Assembly (NCBI GenBank): GCA_024509875.1
Contig: JAMPIV010003467.1
Coordinates: 1-64,000 of the forward strand
Reading direction: 5' to 3'
DNA: 64,000 nt
Source of the DNA: Oreohelix idahoensis
Lineage: Eukaryota; Mollusca; Gastropoda; Stylommatophora; Oreohelicidae
Both the position numbers and the translations under genes were made by a program. The notes under the pieces were generated by a model, which had not been told where the DNA came from, searched no databases, and saw nothing but the letters and a program-made list of their open reading frames with translations. This document shows, piece after piece, positions 11,308 through 25,179 of the stretch (positions are counted from its first letter, which is position 1; the number at the start of each line of letters is the position of its first letter).

Positions 11308-13223
11308 GGTCCATATGTAGCTTTGTTAAGAACGTGGACTGATGAAAAGGCAGAGGAAAACATTACATCTTCATACCAATATGTGAATAAGCTGACCACT
11401 CGTTTAAAAACTGGCTGGAAACTTGCCAATGAAAATTTGAAACAAGCCAGGAAGAAACATGCTGCCTATTATAACAGGAAGGCGAAAGACAGAAATTTGG
11501 CTGTGGGAGAGAAGGTACTGCTTCTTTTGCCTGGGAGTCAGAATAAGTTACAAATTGGATGGCAGGGTCCATATACAGTTCTAGAGAAGGTGTCTAGAAC
11601 AAATTATAAGATAGATAAGAAGGGGAAAGAAAAAATCTATCATGTGAATCTCCTGAAGAAATATTTGGAAAGAGAACATCAGGAAGAGACACACTTGTTG
11701 ACCTTGTCCATCGCCATGGAGATGAAAAAGGAACCACTTTCATCATTTGAATATCCATTACACCCCTGAGAGACAGCAGCACAGGTGAAAATCAGTACAC
11801 ATTTAACGAAAACTCAGAAAGAGAGAGTGCAACAGGTTCTAAATAATCATGCAGAGGTGTTAACAGACCGACCAGGGCATACAAACCTATTGGAATATGA
11901 TATGAAACTCATAGACTCCACACCTGTCTGTATGAAACCATATTCGATTCCGTTTGCTAAGGAAAAAGCTTTGAAGGAAGAGATAGACTATCTGTTGAAG
12001 GAAGGAATTATTTCGCACAGTGAGTCTTCGTATAGTTCCGGTGTTGTACTTTTAAGGAAGCCCTCTGGAGAACATAGACTCTGTATAGATTACAGGAGAC
12101 TGAATGCTATTACAGAAGGACAGGTGGATCCATTGCCGGATACAAATCAGCTGTTTGCCAGGCTAAATAAAGCTAAATATTTCTCAAAAGTGGATCTGAG
12201 TAAAGGATACTATCAGATTCCAGTAAAGCCTGAGGTTAGACCATACCTAGCTTTTAGTACCTCAGAAGGACACTATGAGTTTAATAGATTGCCATTTGGA
12301 TTGAAGAATGCACCTAGTGTCTTCTCTAGAATGATGAGAAAATTATTGGATCCTCTGAATAATCCCTGTATAACAAATTTTATGGATGATATCCTTATAG
12401 CAACAGAAACATTTGAGGAACACATTGACTCTCTGAACATGCTGTTTAATCGACTTAGGGAGGCAAATTTAACAGCCCGACCAACCAAATGTTGCGTTGG
12501 ATGTAAAGAATTGGAATTTTTGGGACACACAGTTTATCAGGGAAATATGACCCCTGACCCAAAGAATTTAGAAAAACTACAGAAAGCCCCGAGACCACAA
12601 ACCAAGAAGGACGTGAGATCCTTTGTCTCATTATGTGGTTTCTACCAGAAGTATATCAAAAACTTTAATTCCATATGTGCACCTTTAACGGAATTGACAC
12701 GTAAAGGACTTCCAGATCGCATTACATGGACACCACAATGTGAAATGACTTACCAAGAATTGAAGGAAAAGCTCACAAGTAAACCCATTTTGAAATTACC
12801 TGACTTAAGTCAAGAATTCATAGTAAGGACGGATGCAAGTAATATTGGGTTAGGTGCAACTTTACTACAGAAATCAGATGCATTGGATGGGGAATTAAGC
12901 CCAGTGGCATATGCTAGCAGAAAGTTGAATAAAGCTGAAATCAACTACTCAACTAGCGAAAAAGAATGTCTTGCAGTAATATGGGCAATAAAGAAATTCA
13001 ATATTTATCTATATGGGAAGGCATTTAAGTTGCAAACTGACCACAAACCTTTATCGTTTTTAGCACAGGCTAAGCATGAGAACTCTAGGTTACTCCGATG
13101 GTCTTTGCTTCTGGCTCCATATAATTTTAGCATTGAATATATATCTGGAAAAAACCAATCTGGGAGCGGATTTTTTTAAGCCGCCATCCGTGTGATGAGA
13201 ATCACCGTAAACCCCAGAAATAA
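11308..13223 (+). pseudogene. B1 integrase C-terminus, RT and RNase H (one stop, one late frameshift)
   Basis: From about 11308 (GPYVALLRTWTDEK) the integrase C-terminal domain is readable, with the GPY/F module WQGPYTVLEKV at about 11560. A TGA at 11767-11769 interrupts the frame; B3 has TGT here. RT follows from 11785 (LLEYDMKLI, LCIDYRRLN, FSKVDLSKGYYQIPV, LPFGLKNAPSVFSRMM, catalytic FMDD in NFMDDILIAT). RNase H has RTDASNIGLGA, SEKECLAVIW and TDHKPLSFL. One extra A near 13150 shifts the last about 25 codons. RT and RNase H motifs are all present, so this copy decayed recently. Confidence 0.9.
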
Positions 13224-13279
13224 TAATAAATTTCTCTATGTGTATATAGAATAAAGGACTGACATATAATGTCTGTTTT

Positions 13280-13290
13280 AAGAGGGGAGG
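13280..13290 (+). other. B1 polypurine tract
   Basis: AAGAGGGGAGG immediately precedes the 3' LTR and would prime plus-strand DNA synthesis. The same tract, reversed, precedes the 3' LTRs of B2 (41182-41192) and B3 (50535-50545, one base different). Confidence 0.9.
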
Positions 13291-15691
13291 TGTCATGAAA
13301 TATTCTAATCCACATATATAAATTATTAGGTAAATATGAAGCCTAACAAATAAAATTAATAAAGAGAAGAGCAATGGTAAAATGACATTGCTGTCACAAG
13401 GAATGTACTCGAAATCCCCCTTGTTTTCTGCTTCGTCTGCAAATTGTAACGCTTTCACGTTGATAGTAAAAGCTTACTGTATTATACCCGCTTTCTTCAA
13501 TGAAACGTGTGCTGTATTTCTTGGAAAAAACATTGAGAGACTGCGTAATGACCTAAATTAATCCTAACATTAATTATATTACGTTACCAAAACGAACGAA
13601 CAGATGGACAAAAGGATAGCGAGAGGGGAGGGCTGAAAATCAGGAACGCATGCAACACGCGACGCGCGATATACAAATGCTGGCATCACGCGTGTAAGTC
13701 TACAAGCACTAACTTTTTCAGACGGACAGTGATAAAATACACTACCCTTTCCCAGAGTTAGGTTTATAAATCATAACAGACTCTTATTAGAAAAGATAAC
13801 ATTAGATGGGTTTACGGTTGAAAACATAACAGTACCCAGACAGCACATCTTCCAAACAGGAGGTAGTAGAAAATACATATTTTGAACGCAGCCACGTAGC
13901 TCTTTTAAAGTGGGAAAATTGGGTTCCTTAGGGCTTGCTGACAAATAATATGTAAAACGTTACGCCAATAGTCCAGGAATTAATAAATTATACCCAAAAT
14001 AAAATAGTGAGGCTGCCTGACAGCATGAAATCATTTCTGCTCATAAAATTTTTTTTATAACGTGTTTGAAAAAAACCTTACGTTACATAAATAGCCTACC
14101 ATGTAAACTCCAAATTGATTGGAGCGCAACAAATGAAAGCCTAACCACGATTGGTCGGGCTATAAATACTATCTTGGTTGTTGGGGGAGACGGGAAAAGA
14201 TAACATTTTTTCAAACACTTGTCGAAACGTGGCTCATTGGCCAGTCTCGCTGATATACACACTTGGGAGCGTTAGTTCGAGACCACTTGTTTAAAATAGC
14301 TTGATAAAGCATCAGTGCGTTGAAGCCAGCATATATTTGGCTCAATAAAAGCCTGGAACATAGGCAGATGGAAGTTTGTGCCAGTTTGTGCCAGAATTCA
14401 TTGCTAATCAACGTATCTGTGTTATTCGTATGAATTGTGGTAAGCTTGAACCATTTAATATCTTTTAATGAAAATTGAATGTGAATTGTTGATTTATGCC
14501 TGTATATATATGTGTAGTTCAGTGGCAAACGTGAGGTAAAGCCTAAAATGCTCCAGCCTGAACGGAGGGTGTCGGAGAGAAGTAAAACGGCATGGAATGG
14601 CCAAACAGTACACTGACACCTGGATGATTGACTAGAAAGAAATAATGCTGGAAGTGCAGAGGCGTAGTAACCATTAAGAAGGGTAATACTGGAATAAAGT
14701 ATTTCAAATGAAGCTGACTGTTGGCCTAACGCTCTGAACGCAATGTTTGTGCTGTATTGTGATCAGTGTAAAAGAGAATATAAATTAGTTATGAAGTAGA
14801 AGGTACATCCTTCTTGATTTCAGGGACAGTGGTCTTGATGGTACTGAGCAGCATCTGGTCAGAGATTTGCTGAATCCAGAGTCGGACAGCATACTCCTTG
14901 GTCTTTTTAGCTATCAGTGAGGTGTCTCCTGAGCCCAGAGGAGAATTCGAGCAGAGGAGTCCTTTCCTGCCGCCATCACTCAAGATAAGCAGAGTTGGCC
15001 AGCTGAGCTCAACATTATGCCCCTCATCTTGAAATAACTTTATAAAAATACTATTCAGAGGGGAATTTACTTGTCTTAAAATCAGGAACTGTGAACATCT
15101 CCAATACTGGTCCCTAAAGACAAACTATTGAAGTCATGATGACAAATACCAACAGAGCTTGAACAAAACAAAACCAGTATTACCTCATTTTACTACTACA
15201 CAACTGACACACATAGAACATTTGTAATAATATATGTCACTACAATATTCATATTAAATACATTCTGTACATAACTTGTAATTTAAATTGATTGTGATCC
15301 TGGTTCCCTTGTAGTTGAATCAGGACACATATTCATTCATGCCAGTAATGAATACATATTGTTATTTGAAAGTTTATTAGTGACTCTTTTAAGATATCTT
15401 TGTAGAGTGTTATATGTATGTGAGTGTCACCGTGTTGTCAAGAGTAGTGGATTAAATTAAATTGTTTATCTGTCTGTTGTTGTGACTTACACTTCACCAT
15501 ACTCATACCCTAGACACATAACGTAGCATCACACTATTCCAGAATAATTCTGACTGAGATATATAGATATGTGGTAGCAAGTAAGGTTATCTATAATACA
15601 CTACTCTTAATAGATATAGATACCTTCACAGCTGATCTCAGTCAGTACACTAAGTTCCCTATAAGTATTTATAACATCCCACTTCACCACA
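13291..15691 (+). repeat. B1 3' LTR
   Basis: 2401 bp, near-identical partner of 6737-9137, ending ACTTCACCACA next to the duplication GTGTA. TATA box at 14161; antisense frame at 14983-14789 identical to the 5' LTR copy. Confidence 0.93.
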
Positions 15692-15696
15692 GTGTA

Positions 15697-17078
15697 ACAA
15701 GTCTTAATTAAGCACTTGTATATTCACATCACATTATATTATCCCAGTCTCTGTGGGAAACAAGTCTCCAATCAAAGAACTTGTATATGAAATATCAGCA
15801 CTCAAATCTTGATCATAAGTGCACTTCTCATTCAATAGTGCACGACACTATTCATCATTCATTTATCATCAGTATAGTAGTAACAGTGCATTAGCATAGC
15901 CCATTAACTAATTACTATAACTGTAAACAATGACTATGTAAACACATGCAGAATGTAAACATTGAAAATGTAAACAATACAAACAATGTAAACAATAACA
16001 ATGTAAACAATAACAAAGATCAGCAACAATACAAAAACTTTCGCAGAAATCAACTAAAAATAAAGCAGAAATTAATGAAATATCACAAAAAATGTGACGA
16101 TATCTGCGATAGAATTAAACAAAATACATGACACCACAGTGTATAAACAAAAATGTTGTATGAAACTAAATTATAGACAAGAGTAGGCTAACAAATACAA
16201 ACAAATCACAACAAAACTAAAGAATGTGAAATAATAACGAAAACAATATTAAAACATGTCATCACAGCTAACATAAATAGCAACAGAAGTCGCTTAGCAA
16301 ATTCCAGTATCGGAAATTTGCAAACCCTACAGAAAACGCTCACAATAGACGACCTCTATGACGTGGCATAATCTAACGGAGACACCACCCAACCGAGAAC
16401 CCGCTGAAATATAAACATATAAATATACAAATAACATATAGACATATAACATATAGAATGAGATGATACACAGAAGACTCAGCAGAAGTATAAGGGCACA
16501 GTTTACATACAAACAGGCCACTTAACTTAAAGGCTTCCAATCGTAGAACAGCAGAAAAACGGATGTCAATCAACGTCCTAAAGAGCGAAGCTCCAACGAT
16601 GATGGCACACCTGAACTGCTTCCACTGCTAACACGATGGTACAAGAGCTTCTGAAATACTGTGTGTTGAGTTGTTTCGGCACTTGACCTTCTAATCCAAA
16701 AGTAAGTTGATGGAAATCGGTACTTGGCCTTCTTCAGAAAACAACCCGTTTCAACCGGCACTTGACCTTCTCAAAAAACGACAGCACTGGAACCTTGACA
16801 GCAGCAACTTGCTTGACTTGCGTAAAAGATAACAGCAGTCCGAGTTATCCGGTAACATGTAACAACGCCGGGTACTGTCAAATTCTTGTTTCCGTCAAAA
16901 AGTTGAAATTTTTACTTTTACCGGGCAACGCCGAGTACTTTGAAAATTTTGAAGATGTTGACTGTATTGAAGAATGTTAATTTCTTGAAGGATGCTGATG
17001 AATTCTTGTTGAAAATGAAGTGGGTAAGGGACCCCGTGTTTGCTAGTACCAGAATCAAACCAGCTTATGGCCACCAAA
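15697..17078 (-). other. Family A 5' leader, separated from gag by B1
   Basis: About 1.4 kb between the B1 target duplication and the family A 5' LTR. AT-rich, with a low-complexity GTAAACAA array at 15945-16025 whose Asn-rich open frame I do not regard as a gene. CCAGCTTATGGCCACCA at 17060-17076 could be the complement of a primer binding site, two bases from TGATGCG at 17079. It resembles a tRNA 3' end, but I cannot name the tRNA. Confidence 0.45.
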
Positions 17079-18082
17079 TGATGCGTGATGCCATATGATG
17101 ATGGATGGTATCCGCATGTCTGGTTTTGTGTAGTGTGTAGATGTGTTCAGTCAAAAACAATGTTCATACAACAATAACAGGGCAATCCACATAGGACGTC
17201 AGTAAACTCACGACGTATAAAGTCAATGAGTCTTGAAACAGCCGTTGACGTTTTTCTTCATTATTTATTGTGGACGCCACAGTGACAAAATGGTTACGCA
17301 AATGTGTAGGCACATCAAACAGTCATTATCACAGCAACATTCAATACAGCAATAAACGGTAGACAGCATTACAATGATGAGTCAGATGCATGTTATATTT
17401 CAAAGTGCTGTAAATGTAGTCAGGTGAACAACTCCATCCTTTTCTATAACAGCCAGGAGATAACCAGATGTATGAGATCAGTTCACTCTCCTTAATCTGA
17501 CTTCAGCAAGACAGACACGTCTGCCGAAGTATAAATAATGTCCTCAAGAATATCCTCTAGATAATAAAGGTTTTCTAAACCTAGTTCATTTAACAAAGTA
17601 GCAAGTAATGGTCCTTGGTACATGCATCAACCGATGCAGTACAATGCAGCGACATGTGAGCTGGGAAAGAACATCTCGTGACGACGACTTTCGGAGACAG
17701 GCTATGAATCGAAATCGCTCACGACCCAAAAATCGATAGAGTTAATGAAAATGTTAATTTACCTTGCTTTCAAGAAATACAGAAATATCACGCCTCCCGG
17801 CATGTGCAAATACACTAGAGGTATTATCCCGAATAAACGAAATATCCATAAGAGGACTACACATCCCTGACAGAACAAAAAAAAGCGGAGATCCCCTCTT
17901 CAACGAGGCATCTCTTTCGCCATTCCAAATCGCTCACTCCCACTAGTGGTGGGCGGAAACCGATCGACCAAACAACAAGACAAGTCATGCGCAGTCCAGC
18001 GCAAAAATGACCACAGCTCAAAAGTTAACTGCATTCGATACTAACGCGAGAAGACAAATGCTTACCGAGAAAAGTGACTATA
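17079..18082 (-). repeat. Family A LTR, 5' copy
   Basis: Direct repeat of 3-986, nearly identical by eye. The inner edge is probably 17079 (TG after the putative primer site). The outer edge stops at 18082 without a canonical end, so about 90 bp may have been lost. Confidence 0.7.
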
Positions 18083-19188
<1,106 letters not shown>

Positions 19189-19310
19189 GAGGGGCGTTCA
19201 GAAAGTAATGCACCACATCGTTTTTCTCAGCTAATAATGAACCCGAACTGTGGACAGAAAATTTTGCACCAAGCAATTATCGAAACAATAGAAATAAGCA
19301 AACTCTCAGA

Positions 19311-20330
19311 TTGGGATGCTGGAACGTCCGGACTATGTTGACTGGACTATCCGAAAACCTACAGGATGTAAACGATGTAAGGAAGACAGCCATAATTAAT
19401 GATGAGCTTAAACGACTTCAGGTGGATATAGCTGCACTTCAGGAAACGCGCCTGGCGGGCTCTGGAATGGTGAGCGAGAAGGACTACACATTTTATCGCA
19501 AGGGAAAGATCTTGATAACGCTAGAGAACACGGAATAGGTTTTGCGGTCAAAAAATCGCTAACTAACATGGTTGAACCAGGCGAGAATGGATCAGAACGC
19601 CTTTTAACGCTCCGCCTGCAAACTAGCACAGGTCCCATCACCCTTGTCAGTGTGTATGCTCCTACTCTGTACTCTGCCTCAGAAGCTAAAGATGAGTTCT
19701 ACGAGAATCTAGCAGCAGTAATCAAAAGCATACCTAGGCAAGAACAGCTTGTTCTCCTTGGTGACTTTAACGCTAGAGTGGGTGCCGATAATGTTTCATG
19801 GCCTTCATGTCTGGGCAGGTTTGGTATTGGCAAGATGAATGAAAATGGACAACGGCTCTTAGAGTTGTGCGTCCACCATGACCTCTGCGTGACCAACACC
19901 TAATTTCAGACAAAACCCCAGCATAAGGTGTCATGGAGACACCCACGATCCAAGCACTGGCACCAACTTGACCTGATTCTCGTCAGAAGGCCACTCCTCA
20001 GGTCTGTGCTCTCCACGCGCTCGTACCATAGTGCAGACTGTGACACAGATCACTCCTTGGTTTGCTGCAAAATCAGAGCACAACCAAGAAAACTCTATCG
20101 TGTCAGACATGAAGGGAAACCACGCATTGATACCAGCAAGATGTCAGACCATTTCATGATCGCTCAATTCACTGCGACCTTCGAGAAAGTGCTCAGTAGC
20201 CCTCAGCATGGTGATACTATTACAGAGAACTGGGAGCATCTACGGAACACCATTCAAAGTACTGCACTTGCCACCTTTGGTAAGAAAACAGCAAAGTCAA
20301 ATGACTGGTTTGACGCTTCATCAGATGTAT
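19311..20330 (+). pseudogene. LINE endonuclease domain (broken)
   Basis: AP-endonuclease-like domain that nicks target DNA. It starts GCWNVRTMLTG, then LQVDIAALQETRL. A frameshift near 19530 moves it to the next frame, which reads LVSVYAPT, VLLGDFNARVG and DTDHSLV. A TAA at 19901-19903 breaks that frame, which resumes in frame to about 20330. The motifs ALQETR, GDFNAR and DTDHSL are the expected catalytic neighbourhoods. Confidence 0.8.
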
Positions 20331-22006
20331 GGCACCTGTTATTGAAGCTAAGCGCAGTGCTATGAATGAATACAAACGTTCACCGAGTGCCAGAACCCTA
20401 CAGATCCTGAGGGCTACGAGAAGCAAAGTTCAACAAACTGCTCGACGCTGTGCAAATGACTATTGGCTCCAGCTCAGTGAGAGCATCCAGATCGCAGCGC
20501 AAACAGGCAACATTAGACAAATGTATGACGGTATAAAGAAAGCACTTGGCCCCCATAAAAGTAAGACGGCACCGCTAAAAACCATCAGCGGAGAGAAGCT
20601 AACCGATAAGGGTAAGCAGATGGAGAGGTGGGTCGAGCATATATCCAGAGGCACAGTGTGGATTCCGAGCTGGCAGATCAACAACAGACATGATCTTCTC
20701 TCTCCGCCAGCTTCAGGAAAAATCAAGAGAGCAGAAAAGACCATTATATATCGCCTTTATAGACCTCACAAAAGCATTCGACCTGGTTAGTAGGGATGGA
20801 CTCTTTAAAATCCTCCTGAAAATAGGCTGCCCTTCTAAAATGCTGGAAATGATAAAGTCATTCCATGACGACATGAAGGGAACAGTCCAATATGCTGGAA
20901 GCACGTCACAGCCCTTTGATATACGAAGTGGCGTTAAACAAGGCTGTGTTCTGGCTCCGACCCTCTTCGGAATCTTCTTTGCCTTACTCTTGAAACATGC
21001 ATTCAGAGATGCAACTGAAGGAATATGCCTTCACACTAGGTCAGATGGCCGTCTGTTTAATCTTTCAAGGCTGAAGGCAAAAGCAAAAATCAGAAGGGTC
21101 ACTATAAGAGACTTGTTGTTCGCTGATGATACTGCAGTCTTCACTCAAAGCCAACAGGAGCTTCAGAGCTTGATGAATCGCTTCACTAAAGCATGCAATG
21201 ACTTTGGCCTCACAATAAGTCTAAATAAAACGAATGTGCTGAGTCAGGATGTGGGTGCTGCACCAGTTATCACTATCGATAACTATGAATTGGCAGTGGT
21301 GCATCACTTCACATACCTATGGTCTACCATCAATGACAAACTCTCACTGGATACAGAAATCGACAGCCGCATTGGCAAAGCTGCAGCTACCTTTGCCCGC
21401 CTCACATCGCGTGTTTGGGGAAACTCTAAACTCACAATGAAAACCAAAGCTGCGGTATATAATGCCTGCGTCACCAGCACACTCCTATATGGCAGCGAGA
21501 CCTGGACGACCTATGCTAAGCAAGAAAGAAGGCTCAATACCTTCCATTTGCGGTGTCTACGCCGCATCCTCGGCATCTAGTGGAAAGATAAAGTGACAAA
21601 TGTCGAGGTGTTGTCACGTGCTGGCCTTCAAAGTATGTATACGCTGCTTAGACAGCGCAGACTTCGCTGGCTTGGCCATGTTCGCCGCATGGAAGATGGT
21701 CGCATCCCAAAAGATATCTTCTACGGACAATTAGCAGATGGCAAGAGAACAGTTGGGCGACCACAGCTGAGGTTCAAAGATGTGTGCAAGAGAGATATGA
21801 GGGCACTGGACGTGGATCCAGCAACATGGGAGGATGAAGCTGCCGATCGCACTAAGTGGCGATGCTATTTACGGCACCACCTCAGATTGGGCGAAGAGAG
21901 GCTCACACAAGAAGCAGAGGTGAGGAGAAAACGTCGAAAGGAGCACCAGGAAAATAAGCAGCTGAGGGCTGCCACCTCAGGGGCGCATTCCCATAGTCAG
22001 TTATGA
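20329..22006 (+). pseudogene. LINE reverse transcriptase (broken, internally deleted)
   Basis: A linker (20329-20640) runs almost directly into CGFRAGRSTTDMIFSLR near 20655, so the N-terminal RT motifs are deleted. From 20690 the frame reads IAFIDLTKAFDLVSR, GVKQGCVLAPTLFGIFF and the catalytic FADD (LLFADDTAVF). The thumb and C-terminal domain follow (LLYGSETWTTYAKQERRL). A TAG at 21578-21580 interrupts the frame, which resumes (LRWLGHVRRMEDGRIPKD, TVGRPQLRFKDV) to a TGA-flanked end at 22006. A near-identical 3' copy lies at 35926-36762. Confidence 0.85.
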
Positions 22007-22043
22007 CTGAAGGGGCTATTATTATTATTATAATGAAGATAGA

Positions 22044-22316
22044 CGAGAGACGCGCTGGTGTAATGGCTACGGCGTTGTACTGGCGACCAGGTTTTCATGG
22101 TTCAAACCCGGGCGTCAGCGTTTGAAGGAATGTTTACGACCGGAAATTTGACTGAATAACCTGAACGGCTCCTGCCCATAAATCCCGTGTGGATGAAAAG
22201 GAGCGAAGCTCCTGACCGGGTTGGAAGGAAAGTCCACTGACTCCCAGCCTCGCAATGACATGTCATTGGGCCAAAAGAGCTGGAAAGCTCGAGTGCCGCT
22301 GGTTAGAGAAAAAAAA
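22044..22316 (+). repeat. tRNA-derived SINE with poly(A) tail and 12-bp duplication
   Basis: Flanked by AATGAAGATAGA (22032-22043 and 22317-22328). The head holds an A box TGGTGTAATGG and a B box GGTTCAAACCC about 40 bp apart, as in a tRNA-like polymerase III promoter. It ends in an A run. It cannot be a working tRNA because the body is 273 bp. Confidence 0.85.
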
Positions 22317-22428
22317 AATGAAGATAGAAGAATGAAATTTTGCACACTTCAAATATGGCATGTGCCAATTGTGTGCACCAAATTGCACCGCAACCGGCCA
22401 AATAATACGGCTGCCCTAAACCGTTGAA

Positions 22429-22878
22429 ATGGAGCGTGTTAGCAACTTGCGTTATAAGCAGCGAATTGTGATATAATTTCTCGTTGCAGAGAAAGAAACT
22501 GTTGTGAACATTCACAAGCGTCTATGTGATGTGTATGGAAGTTTTGCAGTCGACAGGAGTACAGTCAGTCGCTGGGTTCAGAGAATCAAAGAATCAGGAA
22601 GTGGAGATACGGAGCTGCTTGATCGGCCGCGCTGTGGACGTCCTGCCACAGCCACCAACGCAGAAATGTTGAAATGCGCTGAGGGAATTATTCTTACTGA
22701 TAGGCGAATCACTACTCAACAATTGGCCTTACAGCTGTCAGTCAGCATTGGTAGTGCAAATACAGTTATAAAAACTCTCGGATTTTCTATGGTTTGCGCA
22801 AGATGGGTTCCTCGAAGTCTCACAAATGACCACCGATTGCAAAGGAAAGCAATTTTTTTCTGAATTGTTGGAGTGTTT
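22429..22878 (+). pseudogene. Mariner transposase, N-terminal half
   Basis: DNA-binding half of the transposase. The ATG at 22429 begins MERVSNLRYKQRIV; a TAA at 22474-22476 interrupts it. The helix-turn-helix region VNIHKRLCDVYGSFAVDRST follows, then a second one around RRITTQQLALQLSVSIGSAN. A shift in a T run near 22852 changes frame just before the solo LTR insertion at 22879. The coding sequence resumes at 25180. Confidence 0.85.
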
Positions 22879-25179
22879 TGTCGTAGATTTTTGATAGGGA
22901 AATTAAGACTTGGGTTGGTCCCTTCTGAATAGGTTAGAATGAGTGATAGCCACAGTGAGATGTGATAATAGAAATAGAGTTCCACGAGTGAGATGGTAGA
23001 AATTTATAGAGGCTGTCCCGGAAATCGAGACGCTCTCTCTCTTTCCGCCTATCTTCTACAACAGATCCAAAGGAGTCAGACAGTCTATAAAAAAATATGT
23101 ATATTAATATATATATCTATCCACTCACGTGTACGCACATACAAGTGACGACAGTTAGACACACAGACGTGGGAACAACTATAACAATGATTATATAGAT
23201 ATGGGAACGAACTGACCACCACACTGAAATAAATGTAGGTATAGTTTATTTATCATAGTAAACTTACATCACAACATATAAAATACATCAAAAACATATA
23301 CAAATAGTCATAAGAATCAAGGAATGCTACAATAGTGATAGACCCGTTTGTATGGTCCTCCCCTGGATATATAGCTCACAGTCCCGTTAGATGAAAGTGA
23401 TAACCCCAAAGAGTTACAGATACATATGATTGAGTCTATGGTTTCCCCCTTTTAAGGTATGGACAGACTTGATACTCTGCTTTATTCTAGGGGTAAATAT
23501 TGTTAGTAATAACTTGCATAAAGGAAGTTACACCGTGGGTGACTCAAACAAAGAACATCCTTCAGTCTACTTTCACTCGGTTCTTTCATCAGGGCCCTGA
23601 TATACTTACAATCGTGCTGTGGTTCGCCGTCTGGAGCAAACTTTTGGGACACTCACACACTTTTTATCTGTTACTGTCGTTAAATGAAGCGGATCCCAGC
23701 TCTGCAGATTTGTTTGTTTGTTTCATCAAAATGGATCCGGGTTTAATGTTTTAGATTTCTGTAATTTTTCTCGCCACAAGGCAGCATGTACATTAGAGTT
23801 AGTGTAGAAATATGCACTGGCTCAAAGGCCCAGTATAAGCATTTATTAGGTATGTCTCTGTACAAAACGCCGGCAAAGTTTGGGTTACCCCAGTATTCAC
23901 TGAATAAAGAAAAAACACATATAAAATATGTTACATATTGTGTACTCAATATAACTTATGTTTTTTTTAAAAATGCAAGCGTACAGCTTGACTTATCATT
24001 TAAAACTTCCCGTGCAATAAGTTATATATTTAAAAATCATCAATCCTCATGAATTAGGAATACATACGTATTCCGTCAACACTCATGAGGCATCTAGCAT
24101 TTATAAGTTAGTTTAGAAAAATTGTTCCCGTCTGATTATTTAGCAGTAAAATTAAATTCCTTAATAGCCGACTGAGTTTAAGCTAGAAATTATAATTTCT
24201 GTTTTCCACTGTAACTTGTCACTATAAAATAATACAGACTATATAAATTAAGCACTCTGCACCAAATCTAACTAGTGAAATATGAAATAAGCGAGTATCA
24301 CTTTAAACACTTCACAAAATATTAGATAATTATTATAATATATATATACCTCAACACACAGAACTACAGGTAATCGCACACTTTAGAATTATACGCTGAT
24401 ATATTTATTTGAAGTCTAGAGCTCGGTAAATTTCCGAACAAACTAGGGCTTCGCTATACAGCTTATTCTATTCACGAACAACCTGTCTACTGCGAATTAT
24501 GAGGACTGAATGAAAATAAAGTTTAACATTCTGATTATATCTATTACCAGACAAAGGGGTCCCAACTTTATTTCGCCAAACGAAATAATCTCCCCTTTCC
24601 GTCTAAAAACACCTTACATCCACTAGAAGACTACCATGAACTGACACTCGTGCGTTTTCACACCTCACGCTGACCAGGCCAACAGTGAGTGCCTTGTCAG
24701 CTGGGATTTCCAGACAAATGTCTCAAACTGCGCCGAGGAGATGTCGGCTATTGCGCCTCACTGAGCACTCAGCCGATGCTACTCGTTGTGGCAGGTGACA
24801 ATGCAGACAACTTTGTCGCCTATAGGTCTGGCGAAAGCGAATATTCACAGTGTATTTCGTCTGGTGCAGGGAATGCTGTAGACATATGTCTGCTCCTATG
24901 TCTGGCCAGACGAATATATTCACAGTTTCGTCCACTGACACCTAATGCAATAGAATGCATTTTAACGCTCTCTCTCTCTGACACGTTATGTCATAAATGC
25001 GTTTACCAGTATGAGAAAGAAAACGGTAAAGTTGGGAATGGGGAAGAAAATATTTTTCGCAAACGAATGGATGCGAAAAATACAGGAAAAAGGTAAAGAG
25101 TGATAATAAAATAAAGGATACGGGTGAAAGAAAAAGAAGAGGATATAGGCAATTTATGATCAATAAACTCTCCGTGACA
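22879..25179. mobile_element. Family C solo LTR, left copy
   Basis: 2301 bp, starts TGTCGTAG and ends CGTGACA, inserted in the mariner transposase with 5-bp flanks TGTTT/CGTTT (one mismatch). The homologous copy at 59818-62331 is in the opposite orientation. It has no gag-pol, PBS or tract, so it is probably left by LTR-LTR recombination. A 135-codon frame at 24689-25096 is not preserved in the other copy. Confidence 0.8.

Larger units (their letters stand above)
6737..15691 (+). mobile_element. Family B Ty3/gypsy element, copy B1
   Basis: Complete insertion of 8955 bp with 2401-bp LTRs (6737-9137 and 13291-15691) that begin TGTC and end CACA. It is flanked by the 5-bp duplication GTGTA (6732-6736 and 15692-15696). 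PBS at 9143, polypurine tract at 13280-13290. Inside are Gag, an integrase N-terminal zinc domain, an integrase C-terminal domain, then RT-RNase H. Protease and the integrase catalytic core are absent. It landed in the leader of family A, so it is younger than A. The LTRs differ at few sites apart from one patch near 6958-6985. Confidence 0.93.
1..18082 (-). mobile_element. Family A Ty3/gypsy retrotransposon, old, interrupted by B1
   Basis: Two direct repeats (3-986 and about 17109-18082) enclose minus-strand gag, protease, integrase, reverse transcriptase and RNase H remnants between 6685 and 1815. The left repeat is the 3' LTR and the right repeat the 5' LTR. A complete second LTR element (B1, 6737-15691) lies upstream of gag. 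Without B1 the visible element is about 9.1 kb. The domain order Gag-PR-INT-RT-RH is unusual for Ty3/gypsy and matches Gmr1-type elements. Many stops and frameshifts show it is dead. The left LTR may extend outside the window, so outer ends and target duplication cannot be read. Confidence 0.8.
19270..22334 (+). mobile_element. Non-LTR retrotransposon (LINE, FADD type) inside mariner
   Basis: Flanked by the 11-bp duplication AAATTTTGCAC (19259-19269 and 22335-22345). Carries endonuclease and RT remnants and a simple (ATT)n tail at 22016-22031. A SINE interrupts the tail region at 22044. Of the LINE classes I would lean to RTE-like from the endonuclease start CWNVRTM and the simple tail, but the clade is uncertain. 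Confidence 0.8.

Noticed and set aside
15946..16131. Asn-rich small protein
   Set aside because: Translation of the GTAAACAA low-complexity array in the family A leader.
22044..22120. A functional tRNA gene
   Set aside because: A and B boxes are present but the acceptor stem does not close and the sequence continues into a SINE body with poly(A) and target duplication.
24689..25096. 135-codon frame as a host or viral gene
   Set aside because: Lies in a solo LTR, is not preserved in the other copy and shows no domain.
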